This document shows, in pieces, positions 61,995 through 64,000 of a stretch of 64,000 nt of DNA. The translations under genes and the position numbers were made by a program. Under the pieces are notes generated by a model. It was given only the letters and a program-made list of their open reading frames with translations, made no database searches and was not told where the DNA came from. This DNA is from Sinomicrobium pectinilyticum (GTDB lineage Bacteria > Bacteroidota > Bacteroidia > Flavobacteriales > Flavobacteriaceae): NCBI RefSeq assembly GCF_003725735.1, contig NZ_RJTM01000057.1, positions 1 to 64,000 of the forward strand. Reading direction: 5' to 3'. Within the stretch, counting starts at the first letter, position 1. Every line of letters begins with the position of its first letter.

Positions 61995-63152
61995 ATGATT
62001 AACAAACGCCTTTTAGTAAAAAACCTTTTGGCACATAACGATGAAAACAGCTTTTACGATAAAAAGCGTTTCCTCAATATCGGCGAAAGAGAAGGAAAGG
62101 CCAAATTTCTGAAGCATGTCTGTGCACTGGCAAACTCCAATCCCAATAATAACTCCTTTATCGTGGTGGGAGTAGAGGATGAAGATAATACCATAATCGG
62201 CACCGACTTCTTCGATGACAGCAAAATACAGAATCTCGTCAATGCCTACCTGGATAATCCCCCTCTTATTTCCTACGAAAATATTCCGTTCCCGCACCTG
62301 CCGGATGGTAAGGTCGTGGGACTGGTAACCATACGTTCCAACGGGAAGCTGTGTTCACTGCGCAGGAATATCTGGAAATACTATGGCGGGTCCGTTTTTT
62401 TCAGGGACGGGAGTATGAGTATGCCCAAAGTGTTTGATATAAAAATAAAGGACGTCAATTCTCAAGTGGTAGCCGGGATAGAGCAGCACGCCCGCAATAA
62501 TATAGAACTTACTCTGGACGGGGTCATAGATTTTATAAACAATAAACACCGGAATCTGGAGTCGCATTACAAGGTGTTCAAGGAGCAATTTGTGGTGTGC
62601 TGGGCAGGGATAACCAAAAAAGTAAATGAGCCCGGGGAAAACGGAGCGGAGAAGGTGTATTACTCGAGGGTGGATATAGAACTTATTAACGAGCAGGTCC
62701 GGCTGTTTTACTCTGCATTGGATGAAGTGGAAATAAAAACGGATGATAATACCTTTTCCACGACCGAATATATACACCTGGGACTCAATCATCAGCGGAA
62801 ATACTATCCGCTGGAGACCGTTACCATTACATTTAACGATAACGGGTCCTATAAGATGGACAGCACCCTTATTTTCGAACCTCCGCAGTACGACAAAAAA
62901 TTGCTGCACCACGTTTACAATACCAATAATGTACTGCTGGAAAAAATAAAAAAGGGCATGTCTCTCAGTGCTGCCGAAAAAAAGGATGTGGAAAACCTTC
63001 CGGCAACTTACCTGATATGTGCCCTGAACGGATTTGAGGACGCCAGGGAGAAGCTGGAAAAATACCGTAAGATCATAAAAGAATACGATCGTAGTGTATA
63101 CGCATCTCTTAAGGAATCGCTGAGGGTGCTGCGAAAAGTGAAGTACAGTTAG
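61995..63152 (+). CDS. Schlafen AlbA_2-domain protein
   Basis: The 385-residue protein has an AlbA_2 (Schlafen-type) domain at about residues 25-140 (KFLKHVCALANSNPNNNSFI, VVGVEDEDNTIIGTDFFDD, IPFPHLPDGKVVGLVTI). The rest is mixed alpha/beta without a known domain. AlbA_2 proteins bind nucleic acids and some act in defence or regulation. No helix-turn-helix is obvious. It lies between the SDR and the phosphoesterase genes. Confidence 0.8.
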   Translation: MINKRLLVKNLLAHNDENSFYDKKRFLNIGEREGKAKFLKHVCALANSNPNNNSFIVVGVEDEDNTIIGTDFFDDSKIQNLVNAYLDNPPLISYENIPFPHLPDGKVVGLVTIRSNGKLCSLRRNIWKYYGGSVFFRDGSMSMPKVFDIKIKDVNSQVVAGIEQHARNNIELTLDGVIDFINNKHRNLESHYKVFKEQFVVCWAGITKKVNEPGENGAEKVYYSRVDIELINEQVRLFYSALDEVEIKTDDNTFSTTEYIHLGLNHQRKYYPLETVTITFNDNGSYKMDSTLIFEPPQYDKKLLHHVYNTNNVLLEKIKKGMSLSAAEKKDVENLPATYLICALNGFEDAREKLEKYRKIIKEYDRSVYASLKESLRVLRKVKYS

Positions 63153-63218
63153 GCATTTTCCTCTTCCGGCCTCGGGCATGGAATTCCGGGAGGTGTTAAC
63201 AGAACAGAATATATAAAA

Positions 63219-63947
63219 ATGAGTAAGACATTTGTTATCGGGGATATTCATGGCGCTGTCAGGGCACTGGAACAGGTCCTCGGAAAAGTGGAAACAGGCA
63301 AGGACGATACCCTGATTTTTCTGGGGGATTATGTAGACGGATGGAGCGAATCACCGCAGGTTATAGATTTTCTTCTGGAGTTGGAGAAAGCCCGTAACTG
63401 CCTCTTTGTACAGGGGAATCATGACGATTTTTGCTATAAGTGGCTCCGGCATGGGGAGCGTAACAAGCAATGGCTCTACCACGGCGGGCAGGCAACCATA
63501 GATGCGTATCGCGGCGTGGGAGAAGCTACGAAAAAACGGCATATGGATTTTCTGGGCCGGCTGCATAACTATCATTTGGATGCCGAGAACAGGCTGTTCC
63601 TGCATGCGGGTTTCACAAACCTCCGGGGAGTGGAACACGAGTATTTTCCGGAAATGTTCTACTGGGACAGGACCCTGTGGGAAATGGCGCTGTCTCTCGA
63701 TACTTCCCTGGAGAGAGAAGAATACAGGTATCCGGCGCGTTTATCGCATTATAACGAGATTTTTATAGGGCATACGCCGGTGACCCGGATAGGGGAAATG
63801 ACCCCTGTAAATGCGGCAAATATATGGAACGTAGATACGGGGGCCGCCTTTAAAGGCCCGCTAACTGTTATGGATGTGGATACCAAGATGTTCTGGCAAA
63901 GCGATCCGGTGTGGGAATTATATCCGGGAGAGAACGGCAGAAATTAG
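63219..63947 (+). CDS. Metallophosphoesterase (serine/threonine phosphatase type)
   Basis: The 242-residue enzyme has the three metal motifs GDIHG (about 8-12), GDYVDG (about 37-42) and GNHDD (about 66-70), and HTP near residue 184. The layout is that of PP1-like or bis(nucleosyl)tetraphosphatase proteins. Substrate is unknown. It ends in a 4-base overlap with a convergent frame at the window edge. Confidence 0.9.
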   Translation: MSKTFVIGDIHGAVRALEQVLGKVETGKDDTLIFLGDYVDGWSESPQVIDFLLELEKARNCLFVQGNHDDFCYKWLRHGERNKQWLYHGGQATIDAYRGVGEATKKRHMDFLGRLHNYHLDAENRLFLHAGFTNLRGVEHEYFPEMFYWDRTLWEMALSLDTSLEREEYRYPARLSHYNEIFIGHTPVTRIGEMTPVNAANIWNVDTGAAFKGPLTVMDVDTKMFWQSDPVWELYPGENGRN

Positions 63948-64000
63948 AATTTCCGCTCTTTGAATTGACGGTTCAGCAATTTAAAATCTACTTTACCTCC
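63944..64000 (-). CDS. C-terminal end of an unidentified minus-strand gene
   Basis: The minus strand is open from base 64000 to a TAA at 63944-63946, encoding GGKVDFKLLNRQFKERKF. It is too short to name. Its convergent end would overlap the phosphoesterase stop by 4 bases (63944-63947). Confidence 0.4.
   Translation of the reverse strand, partial: GGKVDFKLLNRQFKERKF

Noticed and set aside
1-64000. CRISPR array, tRNA, rRNA, prophage or complete insertion sequence
   Set aside because: No regularly spaced direct repeats, no cloverleaf or rRNA-like segments, and no transposase, integrase or phage structural genes were seen. Short tRNAs could escape reading by eye.

Overview
The window looks like chromosomal DNA of a mid-GC member of the Bacteroidota, most likely family Flavobacteriaceae. 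The support is a SprE/PorW gliding and type IX secretion lipoprotein, an atpBEFHAG cluster without atpD and atpC, a MoxR/DUF58/BatABCDE aerotolerance operon, DUF families typical of the phylum (DUF4254, DUF4292, DUF4382, DUF4403, DUF5687, DUF6168), short ATG-proximal -7 boxes of the TAnnTTTG type, and intergenic repeat families common in flavobacteria. No rRNA, tRNA, CRISPR array, phage or complete insertion sequence was seen.

Layout. 1-1116: start of a TPR regulator that runs off the left edge. 1448-4558: an OmpW-like porin, then a compact three-gene operon (coiled-coil protein, VWA-domain protein, divergent adenylosuccinate-synthetase-like enzyme). 4559-4978: a MITE-like palindromic element. 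4979-9480: M48 metallopeptidase, AraC regulator, S41 peptidase. 9726-14396: surface-polysaccharide genes (UDP-glucuronate decarboxylase, polyprenyl glycosylphosphotransferase, DUF4254, glycosyltransferase 9). 14563-15615: 2Fe-2S ferredoxin reductase. 16048-18312: a two-gene ABC exporter. 18559-27276: sprE/porW, bactofilin, DUF6168 and atpBEFHAG. 27584-34693: lipoprotein, flippase, dut, a broken GIY-YIG gene bounded by palindromes, nucleotidyltransferase, TPR, DUF4292, EnvC-like. 34717-38373: LysE exporter, pheS with a downstream small gene, CvpA. 38454-45141: a LytS/LytTR two-component pair followed by a secreted protein with a possible thioester-type motif, a lipoprotein and a DUF4403 lipoprotein. 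45212-49323: beta-carbonic anhydrase with a SulP transporter, a small membrane protein, a CDF transporter. 49350-58821: the complete Bat operon on the minus strand. 59171-63947: DUF4382 lipoprotein, aldo/keto reductase, SDR, Schlafen AlbA_2 protein, metallophosphoesterase. 63944-64000: tail of a minus-strand gene.

The most unusual items are the PurA-like/VWA/coiled-coil operon (2209-4558), whose enzyme keeps the catalytic Asp and His but has changed nucleotide, aspartate and GTP contacts; the secreted 514-residue protein at 41227 with a Cys...Gln-x-x-x-Trp pattern recalling thioester adhesin domains; two related terminal-inverted-repeat elements at about 4772-4917 and 10821-10951, the first with a 5-bp target duplication; the GIY-YIG pseudogene bounded by palindromes inside a housekeeping operon; and a glycosyltransferase whose conserved first strand is encoded upstream of any usual start codon.
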